DNA of 64,000 nucleotides, from positions 620,001 to 684,000 of the forward strand of contig NC_088937.1 of NCBI RefSeq assembly GCF_033473495.1, written 5' to 3'. Under the pieces are notes generated by a model, which worked only from the letters and a program-made list of their open reading frames with translations, had not been told where the DNA came from and made no database searches. This DNA comes from Cercospora beticola (taxonomy: Eukaryota; Ascomycota; Dothideomycetes; Mycosphaerellales; Mycosphaerellaceae). This document shows, piece after piece, positions 21,768-32,650 of this stretch. Numbering within the stretch: the first letter of the stretch is position 1; each line of letters starts with the position of its first letter. A program made the translations under genes and the position numbers.

Positions 21768-22682
21768 TCAGTACAAGTACATCTCCTCCAGCAGCCATGC
21801 CTTCATCAGCGGATTGTTGATCTCACCTTTCGCGATCTTTTCAACGTACTCCACGGCTGGACCGTCTTTGATACACCAGGCAATGTACGGTCGGATGTAT
21901 CGCGCCATGCGAGGCAGGTCGAAGAGTTTGCAGAGTGCTCCATCGTCCAGAGGCTGCACAACCTTAATCTGAGTCTCAGTTTGCGTAAGGAGTACTCTCC
22001 CGATGCTAAGGGATGTCAATGCACTCGGCTCCGCAATCGCTGACTTCGGAAGTTCCTGGCTAAGGTGCTTAGTGAAACACTCGTTCGTTGGCTCATTCGC
22101 CTTCCTCAACCAGTTGTGTATTGTCTCGACTCCGATTCCGAGATACGTTTCCATCAGCGGGTGTCTTGCAAGGAGTTCCTCTGCAGTCCACAAAAGCATG
22201 AGATCTGTTTCGACTGTTGTAGTGACCACATGTGAATCGTTGTCGTTCCAGTCGCTGAAACGTCGCTGATAGCAGAAGATAGCAACTAAACCAAGCCCTG
22301 ACAACAAATCGTCCGCCACACCTTCAGGATAACTCGTCTGGTACTCCCGCATGAAGTGGTCTGCCGCCATGAATGCTGTTCCTGCCGCCGAGAATCCGGT
22401 TCGAATTCGACGAAAGTGTCGATCAAAGCGTGAGAACACTTCAAAGAACTCCTCTTTGTTTGTACGATCGACATGGAAAAGTTGGTTGAATTCGGCCTCC
22501 AGCTTCTGCAAGTTACGCTTGTGAACAACGCTGCTGATCTGCGTCAAGTTCTGTCCGTTATCGATAATCGTATTGAAGTCCTTGCTAATGCGCCGGGCAC
22601 TCTGGATCTCCTTTGGCGATAGGTATGATAAGATGTGCACTTTGGTTTCGACCGGGAGGTCCTCGATGGTAATTGCTGCCAT
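21768..22682 (-). CDS. F-box domain protein, intact tandem copy
   Basis: Intronless, 304 residues. The N-terminus (ITIEDLPVETKVHILSYL, then IQSARRISKDF) is the F-box. The remainder is helical with the family tail PLMKAWLLEEMYLY. It pairs with the broken copy at 20202-21113, sharing length, order of motifs and promoter flank, and more loosely with the gene at 18354-19583. A role in an SCF ubiquitin ligase is the usual expectation for F-box proteins; nothing here shows the substrate. The start was chosen because the paralogue begins at the equivalent Met. Confidence 0.7.
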   Translation of the reverse strand: MAAITIEDLPVETKVHILSYLSPKEIQSARRISKDFNTIIDNGQNLTQISSVVHKRNLQKLEAEFNQLFHVDRTNKEEFFEVFSRFDRHFRRIRTGFSAAGTAFMAADHFMREYQTSYPEGVADDLLSGLGLVAIFCYQRRFSDWNDNDSHVVTTTVETDLMLLWTAEELLARHPLMETYLGIGVETIHNWLRKANEPTNECFTKHLSQELPKSAIAEPSALTSLSIGRVLLTQTETQIKVVQPLDDGALCKLFDLPRMARYIRPYIAWCIKDGPAVEYVEKIAKGEINNPLMKAWLLEEMYLY

Positions 22683-23786
22683 TTGATGTTGAGGTTCAGA
22701 GTCTGCGGAGCGGAGGCGGTTGAAGCAAGAGAGAATTGTTGAGATGCTAGTCTTTAGACCTCTAGGAACAATAGAGATTTGCGTGAATGTGCATCACCAT
22801 GCACGGATTCACTTGCTAGCATTCACAATTTGCGTGTCGCGCCATACCGCTTCCCGTTAGGTGGTGAAGAATGGAGCCCTCGTGCTCTGATTCCCTTACT
22901 TGAGAAACTCATCGCTGTTCGGTTTCTGCTCCGTAGAGAGTTGGAACATTTTTGAACGTTCGTCGCCTGATCCGTATCATCGGCGGACTTGTACTGACTG
23001 AGAGCGCGTTGCCAGACCCCAAGTGCCGGAATAAAAAAGACGAGCAGCAGCACCAGACAGCCGTGTTCCCAGCTCTCTTGTTGCAACGGCAGACTGAGAT
23101 ACATCTTCAGTATGATATCTTGAATATAATCGACGTTGAAGCGTCGGAAAATGTTGTGTGGATATTAGATGTTGCTTTATTCCCCAGTGTCCAGTGTAGC
23201 TGGTAGAGTTCGGGAGGTGAAGTCGTAGCTGTAGATGAGGAGCTTGTAGGCGTACATCAATGTTCTTATGACTGGAGTAGAAAGCTCCTGGGGCAGTGTA
23301 TGTCGCTGAGTGAGACTTGAGCAATCCGATCGAGCTGGAATGTCTCAAAAGTGTATGTTCGACGCGAGCAATGCAGATAAGATTGTAGAAGACATGATTT
23401 TCCCGAATTTTCATCATGCTTTCTCGAGGCCACATTATCGTCAACTCTGACAGTGAGCGCCCGAAGGTTTAAGTGCCGCATCAAAGTTAGTATATGCGGC
23501 CTTGCTTGTCCTCAGAGAGCGATTCGCGCAAGTTAAGTAGCAGAGCGCGTACCAGAACGAGCGGCGTCCTGAAGTCTCGCGATGTCGGAGTTGAGATCGA
23601 ATGAGCTTTCGCCCTTGTCCTTTGTCATCGATACAGAAGATCTGGGCGACACTGTGTACTGTACGTGTAAGGATCTCTTGAAGTTCCGGTACGCAGTCAA
23701 TATCATCACTCATTCCAGATTCACTGATCTGTAGCCAGTATGCGAGCGTCAACGCCACGCAGATCGAGCGATCTGAGCCTCTTCAA
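22683..23786. other. intergenic region, no gene recognised
   Basis: Contains the second copy of the duplicated promoter segment (22890-22932). Open frames such as 23441-23758 on the minus strand have no recognisable family and are not called. Confidence 0.4.
22890..22932 (+). repeat. duplicated promoter segment, copy 2
   Basis: Partner of 21401-21443 (36 of 43 positions equal by eye), 208 nt upstream of the intact F-box gene. Confidence 0.6.
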
Positions 23787-24452
23787 TTACAGGTGACTGC
23801 TCTTCCGCCTACCTAGTGTCGGTCGCGTACTGTCCTGTTGCTCGTTTGCCCCTCTCAGCTTATCAATGAAAGCATTTTGTAATTGCTGATGACTGCTCTT
23901 GAGGAAGCCCTTGACGAAAGTCGCGAACGTTCTATTGACCTTCGCGTTGCTGACGATTTGCACATACCAGCCACTGCTAGTCTGATCAGCATGCAGCGTA
24001 TTCTTCGGCTGTGCTTTCGCTAGATCCTTCTCGTGTGCGAGCTCGGAAGGTCTGCCAGCTGGTTCGTTCCCTCGCAGTAACCGCCAGTGATTCGTAGATG
24101 TGAAGCCTCCTGGCGCGTGAACGGTAATGTCGCAGCCATCCAATCGTGGCACGTAGTCGGCTTGATATTTCACGCCGCCGCTCCAGAGGCTCCTGGGTAT
24201 GAATGGGAGATCATCCTCGACCTCGTAGTAGAGAATCTCCTCCTGCTCTTGACCATCCGCTGTACCACCGATTCCATTGCCTCTCGTCTTGCGCTCCTCG
24301 TCCTTCGGAGGAGGTATGGGCTTGCAGCCTCTGCAGTCAGGGCTCAAGCGTATCACCGTCTCGAAATCGTGGAGTAGCTGCAAGCCAGTGTTCAAGGACA
24401 CGTCCTTTGGCAAAGGCGTGGATGTCGCGTGCTGGAATGATGTCTCGAACAT
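23787..24452 (-). CDS. DUF7053-like protein
   Basis: 221 residues from the ATG at 24452 (MFETSFQHATSTPLPKD). The open frame continues 20 codons further 5' (to 24512), but relatives start near MFxTSFxHxTxxPLP, so I prefer the inner ATG. The pattern LPKDVSLNTGLQLLHDFETVI, then P..C..IPPP, a YYEVEDDLPFIP strand, GGVKYQADYVPRLDGCDITVHAPGG, is that of the fungal DUF7053 (SRPBCC-like, lipid-binding fold suspected) family. No signal peptide or membrane segment. Function is unknown. Confidence 0.55.
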   Translation of the reverse strand: MFETSFQHATSTPLPKDVSLNTGLQLLHDFETVIRLSPDCRGCKPIPPPKDEERKTRGNGIGGTADGQEQEEILYYEVEDDLPFIPRSLWSGGVKYQADYVPRLDGCDITVHAPGGFTSTNHWRLLRGNEPAGRPSELAHEKDLAKAQPKNTLHADQTSSGWYVQIVSNAKVNRTFATFVKGFLKSSHQQLQNAFIDKLRGANEQQDSTRPTLGRRKSSHL

Positions 24453-25394
24453 CTCGTCGTGGTTGGCTCTGTTGTCTGTGCAATATCGCGGGACTCGTCT
24501 CTGAGCTGCCAATGATGTTACGTTTGGTCTGTGTCGTCAGCTTGAACCACTCGTAAGTGTGAAATGCTGTAGGAAATGGATCTGAAGAAGTAAGGACTTA
24601 TTCCTTCTGCGACAATAGCACTGCCGCCATCGGGACTCTGCGACTGTGACAACATAACCATCGAACGTCGCATTGTCAGCGTCATGGCAGAAAGGCAGTC
24701 GACCGGCATATCCGTAGAAAGTGCTTCGTCATTGCATGTTGATGAGCAAACGTTGAGGTCCACTGGGCTGGTGATGCACATCACGCACTGGCTTGATCGG
24801 GTTCGCGATTGCCGATCACCGACTTCTGTTCCAAAACAGACTACACTCTTCCAAGTTTTGTGGATTTCTGACACCTCCAGGATACAAGTTGGCAGTCTCG
24901 GAATTATGTGACCCTGCTCCTCTGCGTGAGATTCAGCCTGCTGCCTTTGCCAAGCAGCCAAATGTCCACGACGAAGACCAGCAAGTCCATCTGTCAGTGT
25001 TCGAACACAAGTGGCGCTAATCTTTCAATGCCTTGCCAACGGCAGTGAAACACGATTCACTTTTCATACTGGCGACGGCGGATGAAAGAGAGAGAGTCTA
25101 CAGATTACGCGGAAGCAGCATGCCGGAAGCAGAGTGGCTGTTTGCACCTGAACAGTGGAGCTTGTGCTTCTTCTCCAAACTCAGGCTAGACTTTTGAGCC
25201 CAAGAAGTAGCAGTCGGCAATGTTACTGACTGAGGGTATCAGCTAGCTTACACCACCAGATCAGACTGCTGTCCTATAGAGGAAGAATCTTGCTCGCGGC
25301 GCGAGATACAACCTCCACCAAACGCCAGCACGGCATTTCCGTACAGGACAGCATGAACGAAGTCGATGAATTATCCCGTTGCCGGCCCCAGCTC
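24453..25394. other. intergenic region, no gene recognised
   Basis: Open frames on both strands (for example 24518-24961 minus) show no family features. Nothing supported. Confidence 0.35.
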
Positions 25395-26082
25395 TCAGAA
25401 ACGCTCGGACAAATGCAAGACCTCCTCGCGTCCGAGAGAGTTCACCCTCAAGATGAACCCCCTGGAACATCTCCCGTTGCCGCCTCGGTCCTGATACAAA
25501 GCCCACACAACTCCTCGCCGAAGTCCAAAGCGAAGCTCCAAATGCTCTGCACGCTCCTTCGCAAGCTTCCTGCTATCGAAGTGCCCATCGTAGTTGACTC
25601 TGCGAATGAGTTTCTTGTGCTTGGGGTCCATCTGAGCCATGCACTTTGCAGCAACAGACAAGTCCATCACCGGGTACACCAAGAGTTCTTTCCAGTATTT
25701 GGCAGCAAATTCTTCTCTGAGCTGACGGCAGACTCGGAACAGAGGAGGTAGAGAGACAGGACGTGGTTCGGGGCTCCAACGGCCAGTGGGCGGCTCCTTC
25801 GTAAGCCATTCATAGGCGGGACGTTCGTCTTCGAGGACCATGTCGTAAACCTGATCGCGAAGCTCTTGTGGAAGCTGTAGGAGTTTCGAGTCGTCTAAGT
25901 TGATGGCGCGAAGGCGCTCCGGAAGTAGCTTTCTTCTTATCACCCTGAGCTGGTCGCCATCCAGCTGCGCTAGCGCGGCAGCGAGACTCTCGAGTCGAAA
26001 GTCGCTCCGGGGTTGGCCCTGATCAAGGAGTTAGCCGAAGTAAGGCGCAGCGAATCAGGAGACTTACGTCTGGATCGGCCAT
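25395..26082 (-). CDS. 2EXR/F-box-like protein, array member 1
   Basis: A 15-nt first exon (26068-26082, MADPD) splices over a 49-nt intron (GTAAGT...ATCAG) to 25395-26018, giving 212 residues. The core reads LLQLPQELRDQVYDMVLED, then LPPLFRVCRQLREEFAAKYW and KHKKLIRRVNY, the layout of fungal 2EXR/F-box-like proteins (LPxELRxxIY near the N-terminus, VCxQLRxE about 55 residues later). No other domain. It is the first of five neighbours with the same exon plan and motifs, all on the minus strand. Function is unknown; such families are large and variable in Dothideomycetes. Confidence 0.7.
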
Positions 26083-26549
26083 ATTGGCTAAGTCTGGCGA
26101 GCGTCTCGTGTGTGATGTGTGCGGGAAAGGCAGCAAGGAAACGGCTGGACTTATAGACGAGAAGAAGCTATTCGGCAAAGCAACGGCAGCGGCTGCGCTA
26201 GTGCCAGATTTGGAAGTCGAGTGAATGACTGCGTTCACTCACGAAGCACATCTTAGCAAATCGAGCTACTATAATGTGTAAAGCATGCATTCAATTGCTC
26301 TGAATAAACCTGTATGTCTCAAGCCTACACCCTCCATCCTACTTGTGCCTCTTCAACAGGGACAAAGGTGATATCCGAGATTCAGAGGTAGCAGTAAGTC
26401 ATGCAAGCATCAATTTTGGTACAGTGCAGGATCGATGAGCCTCTGCAGCGTCGGAGAAACCTAAGCTCAAGCAGCGAGGCCTACTTGTGACTCAAGTTTT
26501 TGCGCGCGGTTCTCTTTGCCGAGAGCTCATTACCAGCATATTGACCACA
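26083..26549. other. intergenic region, no gene recognised
   Basis: Promoter of array member 1 and 3' flank of member 2. Nothing else supported. Confidence 0.4.
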
Positions 26550-27239
26550 TTAGAGCACTCGCACTTCCGTGTACGCTTTCTTCTCAACTTCTCCGAGAGA
26601 GTTCGCCATCCCATTGTATAAGAAGCGATCACTCCCGTCTTCAGAATAAATGGTACAAGTCACCCATACGACCCCCTTCTGGAGCCCGAAAGCAAGTTCA
26701 AACTCCTCCGCGACTTCCACAGCATGTCTCTTGCTCTCGCTTCCGCGCCGGTCCGCGTAGTAGTTGTGATGAATTCTCCGAATGGCTTTGATGTGCAGTG
26801 GCTCGACTGAGGACATGCGGTTTCTGATCATAGACTCATCCATCGACCCCGCAAAGAAGATGTTCTCCCAGAACTTCGGAGCGAATTCCTCTCTGATCTG
26901 ATGACAGACTCGAAAGAGCACGGGTGGGGCGGGGTAGAAGGCGCGATAAAGGGTGAGACCGGGTTGAGTGTACCGTCTGTCTTCAAGAACCAGTTCGTAG
27001 ATCGTGTCTCGAAGCTCTTGTGGCAACTGGAGGAGCATCGAGTCATTCAAGTTGGCGACGCGGAGGCATTCAGGCAGCAATACACCTTGAATCTTCTTGC
27101 GTTGAGTAACGCTGAGCGATGATAGTGCGGCGGCGATCTTTTCGAGTTCGGCATCGGTCGCGGCATCGTCCTGCTCGACGATCAGCAAATGGAAACAGGT
27201 AGCAGAGGCAAGGCGGGGACGTACATCCAGAGTCGCCAT
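26550..27239 (-). CDS. 2EXR/F-box-like protein, array member 2
   Basis: A 15-nt first exon (27225-27239, MATLD) joins over a 54-nt intron to 26550-27170, giving 211 residues. The intron length is a multiple of three and has no stop, so an unspliced frame reads through it; the position equals that in the paralogues, so I take it as an intron. The core is MLLQLPQELRDTIYELVLED, then PVLFRVCHQIREEFAPKFW and HIKAIRRIHH. The tail has the family words FGLQKGVVWV and NSLGEVE. A longer frame upstream (to 27371) lacks family support. Confidence 0.7.
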   Translation of the reverse strand: MATLDVRPRLASATCFHLLIVEQDDAATDAELEKIAAALSSLSVTQRKKIQGVLLPECLRVANLNDSMLLQLPQELRDTIYELVLEDRRYTQPGLTLYRAFYPAPPVLFRVCHQIREEFAPKFWENIFFAGSMDESMIRNRMSSVEPLHIKAIRRIHHNYYADRRGSESKRHAVEVAEEFELAFGLQKGVVWVTCTIYSEDGSDRFLYNGMANSLGEVEKKAYTEVRVL

Positions 27240-27726
27240 AGTGGCGGTAGTCGGCAAGTTGACTGTGTTGTGACCTGTTCGAGAAAGGTCAAGAACAGTC
27301 GACCGAATTTGTAAATGAAGGGAAGGCGGCGTGGGAAAGTCCTGGCACATGAAAGGTGAACGGCACGGCATCGCCGCTCGCGTATTATTTCACGTGTTCC
27401 AACAAGCCAGATCACCGCGCGGTGGATATTTGAGAACCTCTGCCTCCATGTCAGACTGCACCTCCCCAAATCCGGCAATTTGTCGACCGAAGGAACAATG
27501 TGGACTACTCCGCGGAACGTCGCGCCTACCACCTTCCATCGCTGCACCCACTACATTGTTCCTTCCGAAGTTCTAATCACCCGAGAAGCGGCTAGAAGGA
27601 GACAGTAGAACCTCAAAAGCTCTCCAGTCCCCGCCGTTCACCATAACTTCCGCCCTGTAGCTCGCTGCTCAATCTCTCCTCGCCTCCCTCCTTATCAAGC
27701 ACGTTCGACCACTGACTTTCTCCACA
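27240..27726. other. intergenic region, no gene recognised
   Basis: Promoter of array member 2 and 3' flank of member 3. Confidence 0.4.
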
Positions 27727-28445
27727 TCACTCCCACGCGAAATCTCTCTCCTCAACCTCTCCGAGCGAGTTCACCATCGCATGGTTGAACCAGCAAGCCA
27801 TCTCCTTATCGAATCGATTCGGAAATGCGACCCGTACGATACCTGGCTTGAGATCCAGCCGATCTTCGAGGCGCTTCGCAGCCAGTATAGCGCATTCCTT
27901 GTTTTTGATTTCGATTTCCACAACTCGATCAAAGAAATGGGGTCTCGGACCTGCGTCGTACTCGACCCTCGTGAGGAACTTCTTGTGTTTCGGGTCGATA
28001 TTAGTCACACGACGTTCGATGTTCTCCTCGCCCTTCATTTGGCAGATAGAGATGACCTTCCAGAACTTCATAGCGAACTCTTCTCGTAGCTGGTGGCATA
28101 CTCGGAACAGCGAGGGCAGAGAGATCTTTGGGACTATGGAGACAGTCGGCTTCTTCGTGATCCACACTCCGGCTTTCTTCTCGAACCCGAGTATCTCGTC
28201 GAAGATGGCATCTCGAATTTCTTGTGGCATCTGCAGCAGCTTTGAGGTTTCTGTGTTGACGGCACGAAGGCGGTCGGGCAGCAGCTTCACTCGAAGCTCT
28301 GTGAGCTCGTCGCCGGTGAGCGCTGCAAGGGCGGCAGCAAGGTTCCGCGATTTCAGGTCGCTCAAGGCCTGGATATGCTTGAGTCAGCACGAAGTAAGAA
28401 GCTGTGGCAGAAGCCATCTCGCAGACGTACATCGGGACTCGCCAT
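27727..28445 (-). CDS. 2EXR/F-box-like protein, array member 3
   Basis: A 15-nt first exon (28431-28445, MASPD) joins over a 62-nt intron (GTACGT...TCCAG) to 27727-28368, giving 218 residues. The core is LLQMPQEIRDAIFDEILGF, then LPSLFRVCHQLREEFAMKFW and KHKKFLTRVEYDAG, with the tail LKPGIVRVAF and VNSLGEVEERDF. It is closest in motif wording to array member 1. The plus-strand frame of 221 codons lying over it (27785-28450) is its shadow. Confidence 0.7.
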
Positions 28446-28679
28446 GTTGACAAATTTTGACGGGCGTGTCGTGTTGTGGCTTGTCTGAAGAAAGCAAGAA
28501 CGTTGTCCAGGGTCAAGACCAAGAAGGAATGAAGCTTCGCGGCAATGCTCCGGCCGCGTTTAGCGACACGCGCAGTGAAGGAAAGAATAAGAACGCACTC
28601 ACTTCCAAATTCACAGCACTTCCAATCATTTCTTACACATCAAATACACAAAATGTCTTCCTCTTCTCCGCCTCACTTC

Positions 28680-29470
28680 TCAAACCCTCCCCGGCTCCCT
28701 CACCTCCCCCAGACAATTAACATAAACCGCCCTCCCCCTCCTCCTCCCCAACCTCCCCACATCCCGTCCCTCAAAATCAAAAACATCAATAAACCCCACC
28801 GTCCACACCCCCGCCCTTGTCCCCGTCAAACGATCCAACTCCCCCGCCCTCCTCATAGCCTGCTCCCTCGTCCCATACGCATCCCACAACCAATGACACC
28901 TCCTCAAAAACTTCTTATGCCCCTCATCAAACCCCTCAAAAAATCCCAATTCATACTTCGGACTCGGCGCTCCACCTGCGAGGAGAAGTTTCGTGGAATA
29001 GTAGATTTCTGCGCATTCGGGACGGAGGAGGGAGCAGGTTTGTAAAAGAGGTGGAAGAGTTGGTTTTGTGGGGGCGGAGGTAATGCTGAGGGAGGAGTGG
29101 TGGGGTGGTGGAGAGGTAGTGAGGGTGTAGGATGTTATTATGTCGCGGAGCTCGCGGGGGAGGCGGAGGAGAGGGGAGTGGGCGAGGTTTCGGAGGCGAA
29201 TGGAGTCGATTGTGGAGTTGTGCTTCGTGTCGAGGTTCGTGTTCGCGGCGGATGGGTCCGGAGAGGTGGAGATCGTGGTGGGTCCGGGTGAGATTGTGGT
29301 GAGTGATCTGGATCCTTTGGACCGGAGGTCTTGTGATGCGTTCGTGAGAGTTGTGTCGTGATTTTGAGACGGTGTTGCTAGCATCTGTTGTATTCATGAG
29401 TACTCATATGCATAGCTGTGAGCTTCGGTGATGCTGGAGTATTGATACTTACAGCGGTAGTGGCGAACAT
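28680..29470 (-). CDS. 2EXR/F-box-like protein, array member 4
   Basis: An 18-nt first exon (29453-29470, MFATTA) joins over a 68-nt intron (GTAAGT...AACAG) to 28680-29384, giving 240 residues. After about 60 Ser/Thr-rich residues the core reads LLRLPRELRDIITSYTL, then LPPLLQTCSLLRPECAEIYY and GHKKFLRRCHWLW, with the tail GVWTVGFIDV and VYVNCLGEV. It is more divergent than members 1-3, with Cys-Ser-Leu-Leu replacing the usual VCxQL. The coding strand is strongly pyrimidine-rich on the complementary side (28680-28930), unlike its neighbours. Confidence 0.6.
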
Positions 29471-30099
29471 TGTGAGATCAGCTGGAGACTTGAATATTTC
29501 TTCGAATGCTGAAGGTCCGTCTGTACAAATATAGTGAATCAGTGTGCGAGAAGAAGAGGAGAACTACGCGGCATCGGCCATCTGGGAAGCACAACATCTT
29601 AAGCTGTTCGCGCGTGCACGCGATGCTACACGGCATCGGAAATAGGTATGCCGCGGTACCCCTCCAGTCGTACCATGGGGAGACCAGCAAGCGATGTGGG
29701 GCTGCCGATGATCAGCGAGATGTACATTTCATGTGCAAGCGCGTGATATAAGTGAAACGTAGTGAAGATACTGGAGTCGCAGACGTGAGAATCTGTTTGT
29801 GCCAGTAAAGGAAGTTCAAGCGGTCCGCTTGCAAGGGACCTTCTTCATCGGGGCTTGCCACCTGCGCCTGCAATATCTTGGATCGCCAAACTGCGCGACG
29901 TTCGCTTCAACTAGCTCTTGGAACCCTGACCAGGTTTGCATATTCGTTACTTTGTGAGATTTGGTTGCTCGAGGTGGCGGTCCCTCGACAATCGATAAGA
30001 AGGAGCCCGATTCAGTGTTCAGGCGGCATTGCACACGCGGCAAGGACGTGTGTCGCAGGCTCCGTCTGCTACTTTTCCACCCCGCAGTCGTGGTATGTC
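29471..30099. other. intergenic region, no gene recognised
   Basis: Promoter of array member 4 and 3' flank of member 5. Shadow frames only. Confidence 0.4.
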
Positions 30100-30645
30100 C
30101 TAGTCGACTGCAGTTCCAAGCGCGTTGTATGAGCGCATGCCCCCATTCTGCTTCAAGCAACGGACCCAAATGGTACCCTTTTCCAGTCCATGTCGCTTGT
30201 CCAGGTGATCGGCTTGCAGTATTGCGTCCTGCGGCGTGGCGACTTTGAACATGTAGAAAGCGTAGCTGACAGCGTAAAGATACTGCTTGTGCTGAGGGTC
30301 GAACGCAGTAGCGAGACGATCCAGGTCGTGTGACAAGCAGATCCACGTCTTTTTGGGGTAGTAGAGCTGTGCTGTTTCCTCGCGCAATTGCTGGCACGTA
30401 TGCATCGTGACGGGTAGCCTGCAGCCGAGGATAGGTCTTGGTGGCGAGTGGGCGAAGAGGTATCCGAGGATCTGGTCGCGAAGCTCGCGTGGTAAGCGCA
30501 GTAGGGGCGGCTTTTGCTGGTCAAGGTCGTGCAGGCTCAGCGCATCTTGAGCTGATGATGCTCCTGTCGCTGCTGCGAAATTGTCAGCGTGCATCGTACG
30601 GGGTTCGTAGACCTACTCACCATTTCCGCTGCCTTTGTTCGTCAT
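30100..30645 (-). CDS. 2EXR/F-box-like protein, array member 5
   Basis: A 25-nt first exon (30621-30645, MTNKGSGN plus one base) joins over a 48-nt intron (GTGAGT...CGCAG) to 30100-30572, giving 165 residues. The core is LLRLPRELRDQILGYLF, then VTMHTCQQLREETAQLYYP and QHKQYLYAVSYAFY, ending EKGTIWVRCLKQNGG. It is the shortest member. The end after GGMRSYNALGTAVD lacks the VNSLGEVE tail of members 1-3, although NALGTA may be its relic, so a recent truncation is possible. Confidence 0.6.
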
Positions 30646-32650
30646 TGCATTGATGCGGGACGAAGGACTCGAAATATTGTGTGCGTTGGAGCTCAAGTGG
30701 AGGTGAAGCTGCGAGAAGTTGCTGTTCGATGTTTTGATAAAGCGACTGACGCTTGGCAACGTTCGAGGAAGTGCAGGCGCGGTGAGTCCGCGTCTGCAGG
30801 TAGATTGCAGAAACCACTCTCAACGATGCTGGTGTCCGCTCGCCTCCGATTGCGAGCCTCCTTCGTCTCGATTGCACTGGCGAGGGTGATAGTTGAGTCG
30901 GCTGCGGTCTGATAGCCCCGTCTGCTCGAAACTTCACCGGGACTGTGTCGGCACTTGGCTGCACATTCTATGCCCCCAGGCAGTTTGAGGTGGCCAGGCG
31001 GCCACTCGTATCGCTCGATTGACTGCGAACCCGAGACGATTTGGCTTTATAGTAAGTGTAAGAAACACGGCGAGAACAAAAGATCAGTTTACCTGGGCAT
31101 GGGAATGTGCAGCGCAACTAAAGGTACCCAGTCTTCCAGAGGATGTACCATGCTTGGAAGATTCGATATTGCTTGTCTGATTGGTGATGTCTAGACATTA
31201 CTCTCGCAAGACAAGAGTCTTGATCGGGCCTGATGCACTGGCAGATCTTGAGAACGAGCTTTCGCAGGTTGTATATAGCAATTTTCTGCGTATGTCAGTC
31301 TTTCAGTTGTAGCGGGACCGAAGCTCACTGCTTGTTGCTGCGTCTGTGGAAATCCATCTTATGAGAGTCTCATCATCACCTTGCGTTAGCTTTAACACGA
31401 GCTGCGAGCTGAGCAACGCCCGGCGGCCAAGCATTCGTGGTCGTCGAAAGTGTTAGAGCGTCGATGGATATTTGTCACTGTCCAGGGGCTGCGACAGTCA
31501 ACGGCGTAGTCCTTGCTCCAGGGTTGAACGGGAGGCAGTCAACGTGATAGTCGCAACGGTGTTTACCGAAGCTCGCAAATCGCATTTCAGATCTAGAAAT
31601 GTCGGGTAGCAGACTCCTTGCGATGGTCACTGCAACGCGCTCGCCTGTATATCTTGGTATAGCAGGGCAAGCACGAAGCAAAGTCAAAGGATACACACGT
31701 GTAGTCGCAGCTGAGTTCGGGATGGCAGAACAACCGGTGGTATTTTGGGTCGGGTAGCAGTCCATCCGAGACAACGCTGGAGTGCCGCAGCCGTGTTCTA
31801 GAAAGCGTGGCGGTGAAACCTGGGACAATTCGTGCTCGTGGCTGGTTGTACAACCATCCGTCTGGACCTTTTCAGCCATGTGGTGAGAGTGAGCAGTGCT
31901 TCCAGGCACGATGCTGTATCCAAGTCTCGGCGATGGCATGTGAGCTCCAAGTGATGGAGACTGAGGTCGCATTGGATGCCGTTCCCGCAGCGAATGGTGC
32001 TTGCTCCGGTCCTGCAGGTGGTTGCGCGTGCATGCAAGACATCCACGGCCAGCGGGCGCAGCCGATGGTACAGCATGCAGCTATGAGAGCATTGAACCCG
32101 CCGCTGCGAGCCACTCGCTTTTGGACGCGTACTGTGCGTAGATAATAACGAAAGTTGCGCGTCCGCGAGATGGGTGTCGCAGCAAGAAAGATCGTGCCTT
32201 GAATCTGCAAGAAGTGTGACGGAGCCGTCGGCGCCAGTCCGGGATCATCAAGCATCACCGCTGCTTGTGCCCAACCTTTGTTTGTGTTTATACCTTGGCA
32301 CTGCATGCTGCCACCTCTTCCTCCTCGTGCCGCGCGTGTAACAACGACGAGCAGGTCATCTGCTGCAGCATTACCGCAATCCTTCTCTATTTGTACCCTC
32401 GCACCATCGATCTGCACACGCCGCAGAGACATCGCGGAGCTGCCTGGCCCATCCGACGCTGTTTGAGCCAGCCGAGACGAGACCGTTTACCTAGCAACCA
32501 CGCCTCGAGTCTGCCACCGCATCGCATCCTCAGCCCACGCTGCCGCGCCCGACCCCGACTGCAATGCAGAGTCGCATGAGACGGCAGATTGCGAATGGTC
32601 ACGACGACGACGACAAGAACCGGTGCAGCTGAACGTGCGGGTCATAGCAG
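30646..32650. other. 2-kb intergenic region, probable long promoter or leader
   Basis: No gene recognised on either strand. A possible 5' intron precedes the next gene: GTGCGT at 32650 area to CGTCAG near 32740. Open frames here (31475-31972 minus, 31872-32432 minus) have no family features. Confidence 0.4.

Noticed and set aside
27785..28450. Plus-strand frame of 221 codons
   Set aside because: Exact shadow of the 2EXR array member 3 on the other strand.
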